Below are positions 23,711-31,682 of a stretch of 35,610 bases of DNA, in pieces (position 1 is the first letter of the stretch; every line of letters begins with the position of its first letter). The translations under genes were made by a program, and so were the position numbers. The stretch comes from an uncultured Duodenibacillus sp. Its GTDB lineage: Bacteria > Pseudomonadota > Gammaproteobacteria > Burkholderiales > Burkholderiaceae_F. The DNA lies in the NCBI GenBank assembly GCA_944390145.1, contig CALXOY010000073.1:1-35610 (forward strand), in the 5' to 3' direction. Below the pieces are notes generated by a model. That model did not search any database and was not told where the DNA came from. It saw only the letters and a program-made list of their open reading frames with translations.

Positions 23711-24259
23711 TTAATGATTGCCGCAGCCGCAGGAGCCTTTTTCTTCGCCCTCTGCGCAGGACTTCTTGTCGCCGCCGCCGCAGCAGCAGTCCTGCTGCAT
23801 GGCCTTCAAGAACCAGACGCGCTTGGCGTAGCTTTCCAGGTAGCCGTCAAACTGGCCGGCAAGCAGATAGTCGCCCATCTTGTCGGCGCCTTCGCGGATT
23901 TCCTTGGCAAGCGCCTGCATCTTGAGCACATCCTCGGTCACGATTCTGAGCACTTCGCAGACCGAGTACTCGCGCGAGTCAAGCTCCTCGATCGTGGCGA
24001 GCGACAGGAATTCGCTCAGACGCACCGGCGGAAAGCCGCCGCGCATCTTCATCGCCTCGGCCACCTGGTCAAACTGCTCAAAGAACTCGTCGTAGAGGCC
24101 CTCGGTGTATTCATGCACCTGGACAAAGGCGCGGCCGACGACGTTCCAGTGCAGGTTGTGCAGCTTGGCGTTCAAAACGGCGAGATTGGCGAGATAAACC
24201 TTGACGGGGCAAGCGCCGGAGGCGTCGCAAGCCTGAGCGTGAGCATGAGGACAAGTCAT
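23711..24259 (-). CDS. Dps/ferritin-like protein with Cys/His-rich ends
   Basis: A 182-residue four-helix Dps protein, which stores iron and protects DNA from peroxide. The ferroxidase residues are visible: H37 in NLHWNVVG, H49 in QVHEYTEG, D64 and E68 in FDQVAE. The position of the usual second-site Asp is taken by E53. The unusual parts are the ends. The N-terminus has C3, H5, H7, C11 and C17. The 26-residue tail has six Cys (C158-C160, C168, C177, C179) and a final His, with GGG spacers. Such tails look like extra metal sites and are not part of standard Dps. ATG 24259 has AGGAGA 8 nt upstream. An OxyR-like half-site lies 104 bp upstream. Confidence 0.87.
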   Translation of the reverse strand: MTCPHAHAQACDASGACPVKVYLANLAVLNAKLHNLHWNVVGRAFVQVHEYTEGLYDEFFEQFDQVAEAMKMRGGFPPVRLSEFLSLATIEELDSREYSVCEVLRIVTEDVLKMQALAKEIREGADKMGDYLLAGQFDGYLESYAKRVWFLKAMQQDCCCGGGDKKSCAEGEEKGSCGCGNH

Positions 24260-24362
24260 TTTTCATTCTCCTATCAAAATCGATTCGGCAGAAGCTGCCG
24301 TGTTGAGAGCATTATGGGAGAGCGCCGGCGCCTGCGTCCAATACTCTTTGATGCACCCATCG

Positions 24363-24377
24363 ATAGACAATAGCTAT
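24363..24377. promoter_or_regulatory. OxyR-like half-site upstream of dps
   Basis: ATAG-N7-CTAT, the spacing of an OxyR half-site, at 24363-24366 and 24374-24377. Only one of the two half-sites of a full OxyR box is present. Control of dps by OxyR is known in other proteobacteria, so the site is plausible but not proven. Confidence 0.35.
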
Positions 24378-24406
24378 TATGTGCGGCAACCCTTGCCCTG
24401 CGGGCG

Positions 24407-24427
24407 AAAAACGGCAGGACTGCCGTT
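24407..24427 (-). terminator. Orphan minus-strand terminator-like hairpin
   Basis: A perfect 7-bp stem AACGGCA/TGCCGTT (24410-24416 with 24421-24427) with a 4-nt loop; on the minus strand it ends in TTTTT. No annotated minus-strand gene lies upstream of it, so it may end a small RNA or an antisense transcript coming from the dus side. Confidence 0.4.
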
Positions 24428-24659
24428 ACAGCCCGGTTTCAATTGCTCACAACATTTTGATTTTCGCAATATTCTCTTTCATTGCAACCAGGATGAATGA
24501 AAGACTCCTTCGTGAAAATCCCGCGTGTCAGGCGCGCATTTCGGGAAAGAACAGAGCGCATTTTCATAGACATGGTTTATGAAAAGCGTCCCCGACGACA
24601 AGGCCGGCCTCTCTGTAAAATGGCGTCCGTTTTTGTCACTTTGCTTCCCGACCGCCGCC

Positions 24660-25679
24660 ATGCCCAGCACTTCCGTTCCCGAACTCACCTGCGCACCGAT
24701 GGAAGGCCTCACGACGGTGGTCTTTCGCCGTCTGCACGCACGGTTTTTCGGAGCGGCGGACCGCTACTACCTGCCTTTTGTCACACCCACCCGGGAGCCG
24801 CGCTTCACCGACCGCCAGATGCGCGAGCTCGCGCCCCAAGCCAATGCCGGCATTCACGCGATTCCCCAGCTTTTGACCCGCAGTCCGCAGGACTTCATCT
24901 GGGCGGCGCGGGCGCTCTCTGCACTCGGCTACACGGAGGTCAACCTCAATCTGGGCTGTCCCGCAGGCACCGTGACGGCCAAAGGCAAGGGGTCAGGCTT
25001 TCTGCAGCACCCCGTCGAGCTTTTTCATTTCTTCGAAGAAATCTTTGAAGCCGATCCCAGCATCGGCGTTTCCGTCAAAACGCGCATCGGCTACAGCCGG
25101 GTGGAGGAGTTTGACGCGCTCGCAGAAATCTATGCGCGCTTTCCGCTCAAGCGCCTGATCGTGCACCCGAGGCTTAAAAAGGACCTCTACCGGGGCGATG
25201 TGCGGCTTGAGGTTCTCGATCAAGCACTGGCCGCACTGCCGATGCCGCTTGGCTACAACGGCGACCTCATAACGCCCGAGGACATCCGAAAAGCGCACAA
25301 GCGCTACGCCGGCGCCCCCGGAGGCCTTGCTGAGATCATGGTCGGACGGGCGCTGATGGCCGATCCGGCGCTTTTTCGCAAAATGCGGGGCGGAAAAGCC
25401 GCCTCCCGAAGTGAGATCCTCGCCTTTCACCAAGCGCTTTTTGACGGCTACGCCGAACTTTTTCAAAGCCGCAAGAACGCCTTGATGCGCATGAAGGAGT
25501 ACTGGTTCTACCAGACATGCCTTTTCGGGGACGAAGGCGACGGGGAAAATCTCAAGAAAGCCGCCTCGCGGCTTTTTCGCTGCAAGCAGATCGACGCGTT
25601 TGAGGCGGCCGTGCGCAGCTTCGTCGACTCCTTTGCCTTGCGTCAGGACGCACGCTGCGGGTGGAAAAAGCCTCTGTAA
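24660..25679 (+). CDS. tRNA-dihydrouridine synthase (DusC-like)
   Basis: This FMN enzyme reduces uridines in tRNA to dihydrouridine. The Dus hallmarks are visible: APMEG at 12-16, NLNLGCPAG with catalytic C100, GKGSGFLQ, VKTRIGYS and LIVHPR. The 339-residue length fits the DusC/DusA size range; DusC is favoured by the NLGCPA context but is not certain. ATG 24660 gives the usual short N-terminus; the frame extends to ATG 24579 without a ribosome-binding site in either case. It is divergent from dps and ends 3 bp before the convergent ybaK stop. Confidence 0.88.
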   Translation: MPSTSVPELTCAPMEGLTTVVFRRLHARFFGAADRYYLPFVTPTREPRFTDRQMRELAPQANAGIHAIPQLLTRSPQDFIWAARALSALGYTEVNLNLGCPAGTVTAKGKGSGFLQHPVELFHFFEEIFEADPSIGVSVKTRIGYSRVEEFDALAEIYARFPLKRLIVHPRLKKDLYRGDVRLEVLDQALAALPMPLGYNGDLITPEDIRKAHKRYAGAPGGLAEIMVGRALMADPALFRKMRGGKAASRSEILAFHQALFDGYAELFQSRKNALMRMKEYWFYQTCLFGDEGDGENLKKAASRLFRCKQIDAFEAAVRSFVDSFALRQDARCGWKKPL

Positions 25680-25682
25680 GCC

Positions 25683-26150
25683 TTACGCGGGCTTTGTCAC
25701 GTCCACCCATCCGAGCGCGTGCGAGGCTTCAAAAAGCTCCTGCGGCGAAAAGCGCACGGCGCTCTGATCATTTCCGCAAGCCGGGTAAACCGTCTCAAAG
25801 CGCTTGAGGCTTTCATCGCAATAAATCTCCACGCCCGGATTGACGCCAAAGGGGCAGACGCCGCCCGGAGCATGCCCAACCAACTCCTCAACTTCACCTG
25901 CCTTGATCATCTGGGCTTTGAAGCCGAAGCGCTCGCGAAACTTCGGGTTGGAGAGCTTCACGTCGCCTGCGGCAAGCACCAAAAGCGCTCCCGCGGGCGA
26001 CTTGAGCGCGAGCGCCTTGGCAATATGCGCGGGCTCGCAGCCCAATGCCTGCGCCGCAAGCGCCACCGTGGACGTGTCGACGTCGAGAAACCGCACGCGG
26101 TCTCCCCAACCTTCTGCCTGCAGCTGCGCAAGCGCCCTTTCCTTTGACAT
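25683..26150 (-). CDS. ybaK: Cys-tRNA(Pro)/Cys-tRNA(Cys) deacylase YbaK
   Basis: A 155-residue trans-editing protein of the YbaK/prolyl-tRNA-synthetase-associated domain family, which hydrolyses mischarged Cys-tRNA(Pro). K45 in AHIAKALALK is the essential lysine. GGVCPFGVNPGVEIYCDESL and YPACGNDQSAVRFSP are family signatures. ATG 26150 is chosen because AAGGAG lies 8 nt upstream and it overlaps the recD stop as TGATG. It is the last gene of the recC-recB-recD-ybaK run, and its stop lies 3 bp from the convergent dus stop. Confidence 0.93.
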   Translation of the reverse strand: MSKERALAQLQAEGWGDRVRFLDVDTSTVALAAQALGCEPAHIAKALALKSPAGALLVLAAGDVKLSNPKFRERFGFKAQMIKAGEVEELVGHAPGGVCPFGVNPGVEIYCDESLKRFETVYPACGNDQSAVRFSPQELFEASHALGWVDVTKPA

Positions 26151-28150
26151 CACTTTTCTCCTTTGAGCGCCAGCTCCAGCATGGCTTCCGAAATGCGGCG
26201 GATCAAGCCGCCTTCACGGTGCGTCGGACGCATGACGGCGGCCTTGACCACCTCGGTCTGTCCGAAAACGTCGAGCGTGCCGTAGCGCATGCCGTCCTCT
26301 GTACGCAAGTCGCGCACGCGCGTGACGGCAGTATAGAAAAGCTCGCGCGTGGCAAGGCTTGAAGCCGGATCCAGGGGCATCAAAACAGCCACATGGTGGT
26401 ATTCCGAGCCCTGCGACTGGTGAATCGTGATGGCAAAGGCGGGTTCAAGATGGCCGATCAGCCCGAAGCGCACGCTTCTTTGCGTTTCCGGAAAATAAAC
26501 CTCCGCCCGGGCGGGATCAAACGCTTCGCCCGCAAACCACGCTTGCGAGGGCATCACCACGCCCGTGTCGCCGTTGTAGACCTCAAGCATCGCGTCGTTG
26601 CGCCGCACGATCACCGGACGAAACGCCGGATAAACAATGCCGCGGCGGCAAAAGAGCTCTTCGGCAAAATCATTGACCGCCCGGGCGCTCATCGGCCCCT
26701 CGCGGGTGGCGGCAAGCACCCCGGTGGAAAAGAAAAGCTGCGCGAGGCTGCGGGCGGCCTTCATGGCGGCCTGCTGCGCGCCTTCATGGGGACGGCCTTT
26801 CCTGAGCTCTTCGATGAGCGCAAGCGGCCCTTCGAGCTGCTTTTCAAACCAGCGCTTGAAGCTCTCCGAGAGCATTTGCTGCGGCTTGTCTTCATGCAGG
26901 GCCAGACGGTTGTTTTGAGCCGGACTGTCCGCAGCGTGCTGCGAGAGGCACTGCAGGGTCTGACCAATGCTGCCGGTGCGGGAGGCCTCGGCAAGGGCGC
27001 CCAGGGCCTTGGAGCGGTCAAAGCGCCAGCTTTTGGTGAGGTGTCCGATGCAGTTGGCAAGCGGCCCCTCGCGGTTGCTCGCGTCGGCAAAAAAGGACCC
27101 GGGGCCGACGGCTGCCAGCTGAAACCGGTCGCCCAGAAGAATCACCCGCGTGCGGGAGGAGTCGATGCGCTCAAAGAGGTCGCACGCGAGACCAATGTCG
27201 ATCATGGAGGACTCATCCACCACAATGATGTCGGCGTCGATCGGATGACGCTTGCTCGGCACCTGGCCGTCGGCGCCCTGTGTGTAGAGCATGCGGTGCA
27301 GGGTTCTTGCCTCAAGCCCCTGCAGCCGGCTTCTCACCGCTTCGTCCTGAACGCCGGCAAGGCTGTTTGCCACCGCCTCCTTCATGCGCGAAGCGGCTTT
27401 TCCGGTGGGGGCGGCAAGAAACACGACGGCCTGCGGCGCGTCCTTTAAAAGCTGACTGAGGATGTTCACCACGGCGGTGGTCTTGCCCGTGCCGGGCCCG
27501 CCGCTGATGACAGTGAGCCGGTTTTTGACGGCAAGCCTTGCCGCGCGCGCGGCCTGCTGCTCGGGCGACGCTTCGGGCTCGGGCTGCGCACCGCAGGCCA
27601 AAAGCGCCAGATGCCTGCCAAGGGCCGCCTCCTCGTCAAAGGACTTCTTGGTGTAGACGAGCATCCGGCCGCCCTCTTCTTCGCAGATCAAAAGCGAAGG
27701 GCCTCCCGCAAACGCCCCCTGCGCGGCCTGTCCGCCGGGGCGGGCGGCAAAGCCGCGGCGCTCGAGTTCAAAAAGCGCCTCGCTGAGGCTTGCAGGAATT
27801 TGCTCGGAAAAGGAGCCCGCCGAACGCCTTTGCATCACCTCGCAGAAAACCTCCCTCATGCGGGCATAGGCCGCCTCTCCCGCGCAGAGACTTCCATCCT
27901 TGAGCGCGTCCGTAAGACTCAGCATCACGACCGCCAGCAACGGCTCAACGGCGGCCGCATCAGCGCAGCCGTTGCGCCGCGCCATTTCGACCGCCGCATG
28001 CGCACGCATGCGCGCGGCGTCGACGTCGGCATCGGCCGCCGTCCCCATGCCGCCCAGAAGCGAAAGCGTCTGTTCGGTTGTCTGCGAGCCTAGCGCCGCA
28101 TCCAGAAAAACCGGCTCGGAGCCGAAGTAATCGCTGCGCTCGTTAGACAT
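26150..28150 (-). CDS. recD: RecBCD subunit RecD (5'-3' helicase)
   Basis: RecD is the 5'-to-3' superfamily-1 helicase subunit of exonuclease V, which processes double-strand ends. The 666-residue protein has Walker A GGPGTGKT at about 217-224, motif II DESSMID, and the later helicase motifs ending in the motif VI region AITIHQSQGSEY. E. coli RecD has 608 residues, so this form is somewhat longer. ATG 28150 overlaps the recB end by 8 bases, with AAAGGAG upstream. ybaK begins inside its stop. Confidence 0.95.
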   Translation of the reverse strand: MSNERSDYFGSEPVFLDAALGSQTTEQTLSLLGGMGTAADADVDAARMRAHAAVEMARRNGCADAAAVEPLLAVVMLSLTDALKDGSLCAGEAAYARMREVFCEVMQRRSAGSFSEQIPASLSEALFELERRGFAARPGGQAAQGAFAGGPSLLICEEEGGRMLVYTKKSFDEEAALGRHLALLACGAQPEPEASPEQQAARAARLAVKNRLTVISGGPGTGKTTAVVNILSQLLKDAPQAVVFLAAPTGKAASRMKEAVANSLAGVQDEAVRSRLQGLEARTLHRMLYTQGADGQVPSKRHPIDADIIVVDESSMIDIGLACDLFERIDSSRTRVILLGDRFQLAAVGPGSFFADASNREGPLANCIGHLTKSWRFDRSKALGALAEASRTGSIGQTLQCLSQHAADSPAQNNRLALHEDKPQQMLSESFKRWFEKQLEGPLALIEELRKGRPHEGAQQAAMKAARSLAQLFFSTGVLAATREGPMSARAVNDFAEELFCRRGIVYPAFRPVIVRRNDAMLEVYNGDTGVVMPSQAWFAGEAFDPARAEVYFPETQRSVRFGLIGHLEPAFAITIHQSQGSEYHHVAVLMPLDPASSLATRELFYTAVTRVRDLRTEDGMRYGTLDVFGQTEVVKAAVMRPTHREGGLIRRISEAMLELALKGEK

Positions 28151-31100
28151 CCTCCACTCCTTTCAAAAGCTTGTCCAGGGCGTCGACCGCCTCCCGCGGC
28201 CGGTCAAAATAAACGCCCGTGCACCTGCCTTCATCGTCCAGGGGCGCATCGGCATCCGTACCGCGAATAAACACATACAAGGCGCCGCCGATCGCATCCC
28301 AGACGTCTTCTTCCGATCTGACGCCCGTTGCAATGAGATGGCGCTTTAACGCCAGAAGATAGATCACGTACTGCAGCGCATAGTGCTTGCGGCGGATCTC
28401 CTCCTGCATGGCCTGCTGCGTGTAGTCGCCGGCTTCGGCTCCCAGCCAGTTGCTCTTCCAATCAAGAATGAAGTATTTGCCGCCGGCGTAAAAGAGCATG
28501 TCGATGGCGCCGGTGAGGTAGCCCTTCAACACGCCGTCCTGCAGGCTTGTCATCTCAAAGCCCGCGCGGGTGAGGCACTGCGCCACATCGGCTGCGCGAA
28601 GCGTCTTGCCTGCGGCGGAAAGCAGAAACGGCATTTCGCAGATTTTCGAGCGCTGCGAAAGGTCCTTGAGCACAAAGGGCTTTTCCCCGACAGACGCTGC
28701 TGAAAGCGTTGCGGCATTGAAAAGCTCGCAGCAAAGCGTGTTGTGCACATAGTCCGCAATCAAGCCGGCGCCGGCTTTCAAGAGGTCGTCGCGGTCTTCA
28801 ACTCCCGCCTGACGCAGCAGGCCCGAAGCGGCAAGCGCGGGTTCAATTCCAGCCAGCAGCTCCTCGCGGCGTGCCGCGGGCGCATTCATGACGCGTTCAA
28901 AAAGCTTGTGAATCCAGTCGCCGGCCGCTGCGCCGCGCAGCATCATGGCCGCCTGCAGCCGGACTTCGTCGGCTGCAGGCGCCGCGGCTGCGGCCAGGGC
29001 GCCGGCATGGGCCTGCGGCAGCTGTGCGGCGGCCTCCTCATTGGTTTCCACCACACCCTCGTCGCCTTCAAACTCCTCGGCTTCAAACTCTTCGCTTTCG
29101 ACTGCGCCGAGACTTCGGGCAATCGAAGTGAAGCTTGACCGGTGCCAGGCGGCGGGCACGGCAACGGGCGCAAGCGCCTCAACGGCCGTCTTCGTTGACA
29201 GATCGGCGTGACGTGCCGGACGCGCCTCCTGGCAGACTTCAAAAAACGCCTGCCAGGATGCGGCCGGCACGGGCTGCTTTACGGCGCCGCCAAGGTCTTC
29301 GGCAAGCGTGCGGTTGAGCTCACCGACATCAATCAGCGCGGGGGTTTCGCGCACCGCCCGGGCAAAGCGCTCGCGGGCGCCTTCAACTGCGTTTTGGATG
29401 AGCGCAAGACATTCTTTGTAGCCGCCGTCGCCCACAGCCTGAGCCGGCTCGATTTTGCCGGTGAGCGCCTGCATGTAGGCGTTGTTGACGTCGGTGCGTG
29501 CGTAATCCTTGCGTGTGGCCGCAATGGAAAACGGCACCACAAGCCTGCTTGAAGCGCGGGTCATCGCCACATAGGCCTGCCGCAGCAGCTCCTGCGAGTC
29601 CAGTCCCGTGAGACGGTCGGACGCTTGAGCCGACTCCTTGGGCGAAACGTCCACCTTCTCAGCATCGGCCTCATCCGGAATCCAGAAGGCCTTTCCGTTG
29701 TCTTTGCCGGGCTTTAATTTCGAGGTTTCCACCAAATAAACCACGGGATATTCCAGTCCCTTGCTTGAGTGGATCGTCACCACCCGCACTGCATTGTCGT
29801 CATTGGGCTGGCGGATGAAGTGGCTGTCGGGTACGGGCCATTCAGCCATCAAGCGCTTCATGGCGTGCACGACGGAGGCAGGCGACCCGAGCCGCCTGTG
29901 CTCCTGCTGCAGCAGCTCGCTTAAGTGCTCGTAGTTCACAAGCCTCGCCGCGCCGCCCTGCACCGGCAGCAGCCGCTCCTGCAGCCTGCGCCGCGCGGCA
30001 AGAAAGGCAATCGCCGAGGCCGGACCGCTTGCTTCAAAGCGCTCTGCGGCCTTTTTCATAAGCTCCCTGTCTTCACCGGCGCTTGCAAGATCCTCCCTTA
30101 ATTCACGCAGCGTGCGGCCGATCAAACGCGTTGCGCGGGCCGCATAAAAAAGCCGCGTGTCGGTGGGCGCAAGCATGGACTCAAAGACCGTCCGGATTTC
30201 GCGCGCCTCCTCGGTTGCAAAAACGCTCGAACGGTCGTCAATCAAAGTGCGCACGCCTCGGGCAAGAAGCTCCTCCTGCAAAAAGCCGGCGTCAGCACGC
30301 GCCTTGACGAGCACGGCGATGTCGCCCGGCCGGATCTTCCGCCAGTGCTTGTCGCGGTAGAGATAGACCGTGCCGTCCAGAAGAGACGCAATGTCGTTGG
30401 CAATGAACTCGGCCTCCCTACGGCGGATCTCATCCCTGGCGCACCCCTCAAGGCTTCCGTCGTCGTACCAGACGCTCATCACCGGAACAATTTGCGCGCA
30501 CCCATCCGTGATGCGCACCAGGGGCTTGGCGGCGGCGCCTGCCTGGAGATCCTGGTAGCGGATCTTGTCGGTGAGAAAACTCCCGTTTTCCTCATCCGTT
30601 GAGAAAAAGGCGTTGACCGCGCCCACCAGTGCGGGCGTGGAGCGGTAGTTGGTGTCAAGCGTGCCAAGCCCTGAGCCGGCGTCGGTCATTGCGGCAATAT
30701 CGCTTCTCGCACGCAGATAAACGGAGAGTTCTGCGCCGCGGAAGGCGTAAATCGCCTGCTTGGGGTCGCCCACAAAGAAGACCGCTTTGGGAGAAGAAGG
30801 CTTTTTCTCCAGAAAAAGCGACTTGAAGATCTGGTACTGAACGCGGTCGGTGTCCTGAAACTCATCAATGAGAACGGCGTCGTAGCGCGAGCGGATGCGC
30901 TCTGCGGCCTCTTTGTTGTCCTTGACGAGGTCGTACATTTCGGTCAAAAGCGACGAAAAGCTCTTGACGCCCGTCAGCCGCTCAAGCTGCCGCACGCGCT
31001 CGGGCGCCTGCATCAAAAAGCGCTTGAAAAGGCCTTTGAGCGCATCGTCAATCTCCTCCCCGTCTTCTTCAAGAGGGACGGGCCTGACGCTTGCACCGCG

Positions 31101-31682
31101 CTCACAGAGTTTTTTCAGCAAAGCGGCAAGGCTGTCCCATTTGAGCACCTCGGCGCGCTCGTTGTCGTTCAATCCCGGCAGCTCGCGGCGCAAAAACTCA
31201 TCGACCACTTTTTCTTCAAAGCCCGTGTCGGCGGCAAACTCCACGTCATAGGAGCCGCCGCGCGTGAAGATGAATTCGCTCAGCATCTTCTGGCAGAAGC
31301 CGTGAATGGTGAGAATGCTCGCCTCATCAAAGTGCTCGAGCGCCGCCTGCAGGCTTTTTCCGGGATCCACGCCCTTTTGGGCGGCGCGCGCAAAGACAGC
31401 CTCAAACTCGGTTTGCTGCGCACCGGCCTTCCATGCCGCCTCGGCCTTGTGAAAGAGGCTTCTCACACGTTCACGCAGCTCGGCGGTGGCCGCATTGGTG
31501 AAGGTCACAACCAGGATGCGCTCGATTTGAAGCCCCTCTTCAATGACAAGCCTCAGCACAAGGCGCTCGAGCGCATACGTCTTGCCGGTGCCGGCGCTTG
31601 CCTCGACCAGCCAGCGGCCGGCCAGGGGAGCCGATGCGGCATCAAACTTCACGGGACTGCAGACGTTTTCGGACTGCATCAT
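28143..31682 (-). CDS. recB: RecBCD subunit RecB (3'-5' helicase and nuclease)
   Basis: RecB is the UvrD-like 3'-to-5' helicase and the only nuclease of the RecBCD complex. The 1179-residue length is almost exactly that of E. coli RecB. Walker A ASAGTGKT lies at 28-35 and motif II IDEFQDTD at about 280. The helicase core ends near residue 730. The C-terminal nuclease domain has the catalytic DWKSNWLG (D1074, K1076), so nuclease activity should be intact. The start is ATGATG at 31682-31677: the second ATG has the better spacing to AAGGAGGAG, and recC stops within these codons. The overlap shows tight coupling with recC and recD. Confidence 0.96.
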   Translation of the reverse strand: MMQSENVCSPVKFDAASAPLAGRWLVEASAGTGKTYALERLVLRLVIEEGLQIERILVVTFTNAATAELRERVRSLFHKAEAAWKAGAQQTEFEAVFARAAQKGVDPGKSLQAALEHFDEASILTIHGFCQKMLSEFIFTRGGSYDVEFAADTGFEEKVVDEFLRRELPGLNDNERAEVLKWDSLAALLKKLCERGASVRPVPLEEDGEEIDDALKGLFKRFLMQAPERVRQLERLTGVKSFSSLLTEMYDLVKDNKEAAERIRSRYDAVLIDEFQDTDRVQYQIFKSLFLEKKPSSPKAVFFVGDPKQAIYAFRGAELSVYLRARSDIAAMTDAGSGLGTLDTNYRSTPALVGAVNAFFSTDEENGSFLTDKIRYQDLQAGAAAKPLVRITDGCAQIVPVMSVWYDDGSLEGCARDEIRRREAEFIANDIASLLDGTVYLYRDKHWRKIRPGDIAVLVKARADAGFLQEELLARGVRTLIDDRSSVFATEEAREIRTVFESMLAPTDTRLFYAARATRLIGRTLRELREDLASAGEDRELMKKAAERFEASGPASAIAFLAARRRLQERLLPVQGGAARLVNYEHLSELLQQEHRRLGSPASVVHAMKRLMAEWPVPDSHFIRQPNDDNAVRVVTIHSSKGLEYPVVYLVETSKLKPGKDNGKAFWIPDEADAEKVDVSPKESAQASDRLTGLDSQELLRQAYVAMTRASSRLVVPFSIAATRKDYARTDVNNAYMQALTGKIEPAQAVGDGGYKECLALIQNAVEGARERFARAVRETPALIDVGELNRTLAEDLGGAVKQPVPAASWQAFFEVCQEARPARHADLSTKTAVEALAPVAVPAAWHRSSFTSIARSLGAVESEEFEAEEFEGDEGVVETNEEAAAQLPQAHAGALAAAAAPAADEVRLQAAMMLRGAAAGDWIHKLFERVMNAPAARREELLAGIEPALAASGLLRQAGVEDRDDLLKAGAGLIADYVHNTLCCELFNAATLSAASVGEKPFVLKDLSQRSKICEMPFLLSAAGKTLRAADVAQCLTRAGFEMTSLQDGVLKGYLTGAIDMLFYAGGKYFILDWKSNWLGAEAGDYTQQAMQEEIRRKHYALQYVIYLLALKRHLIATGVRSEEDVWDAIGGALYVFIRGTDADAPLDDEGRCTGVYFDRPREAVDALDKLLKGVEDV

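Larger units (their letters stand above)
24260..24659. other. 400-bp noncoding region between dps and dus
   Basis: Divergent intergenic DNA. It holds the dps ribosome-binding site, an OxyR-like half-site (24363-24377) and a minus-strand terminator-like hairpin (24407-24427). An AT-rich block (about 24435-24485) has the repeat GCAAT-N10-ATTGC (24465-24484). The front of the dus gene may extend to 24579. Short ORFs on the plus strand here are out of frame with dus and look like noise. Confidence 0.5.

Noticed and set aside
24497-25048. A 183-codon plus-strand frame at the front of dus
   Set aside because: It overlaps the dus motifs in a wrong frame and looks like a shadow.
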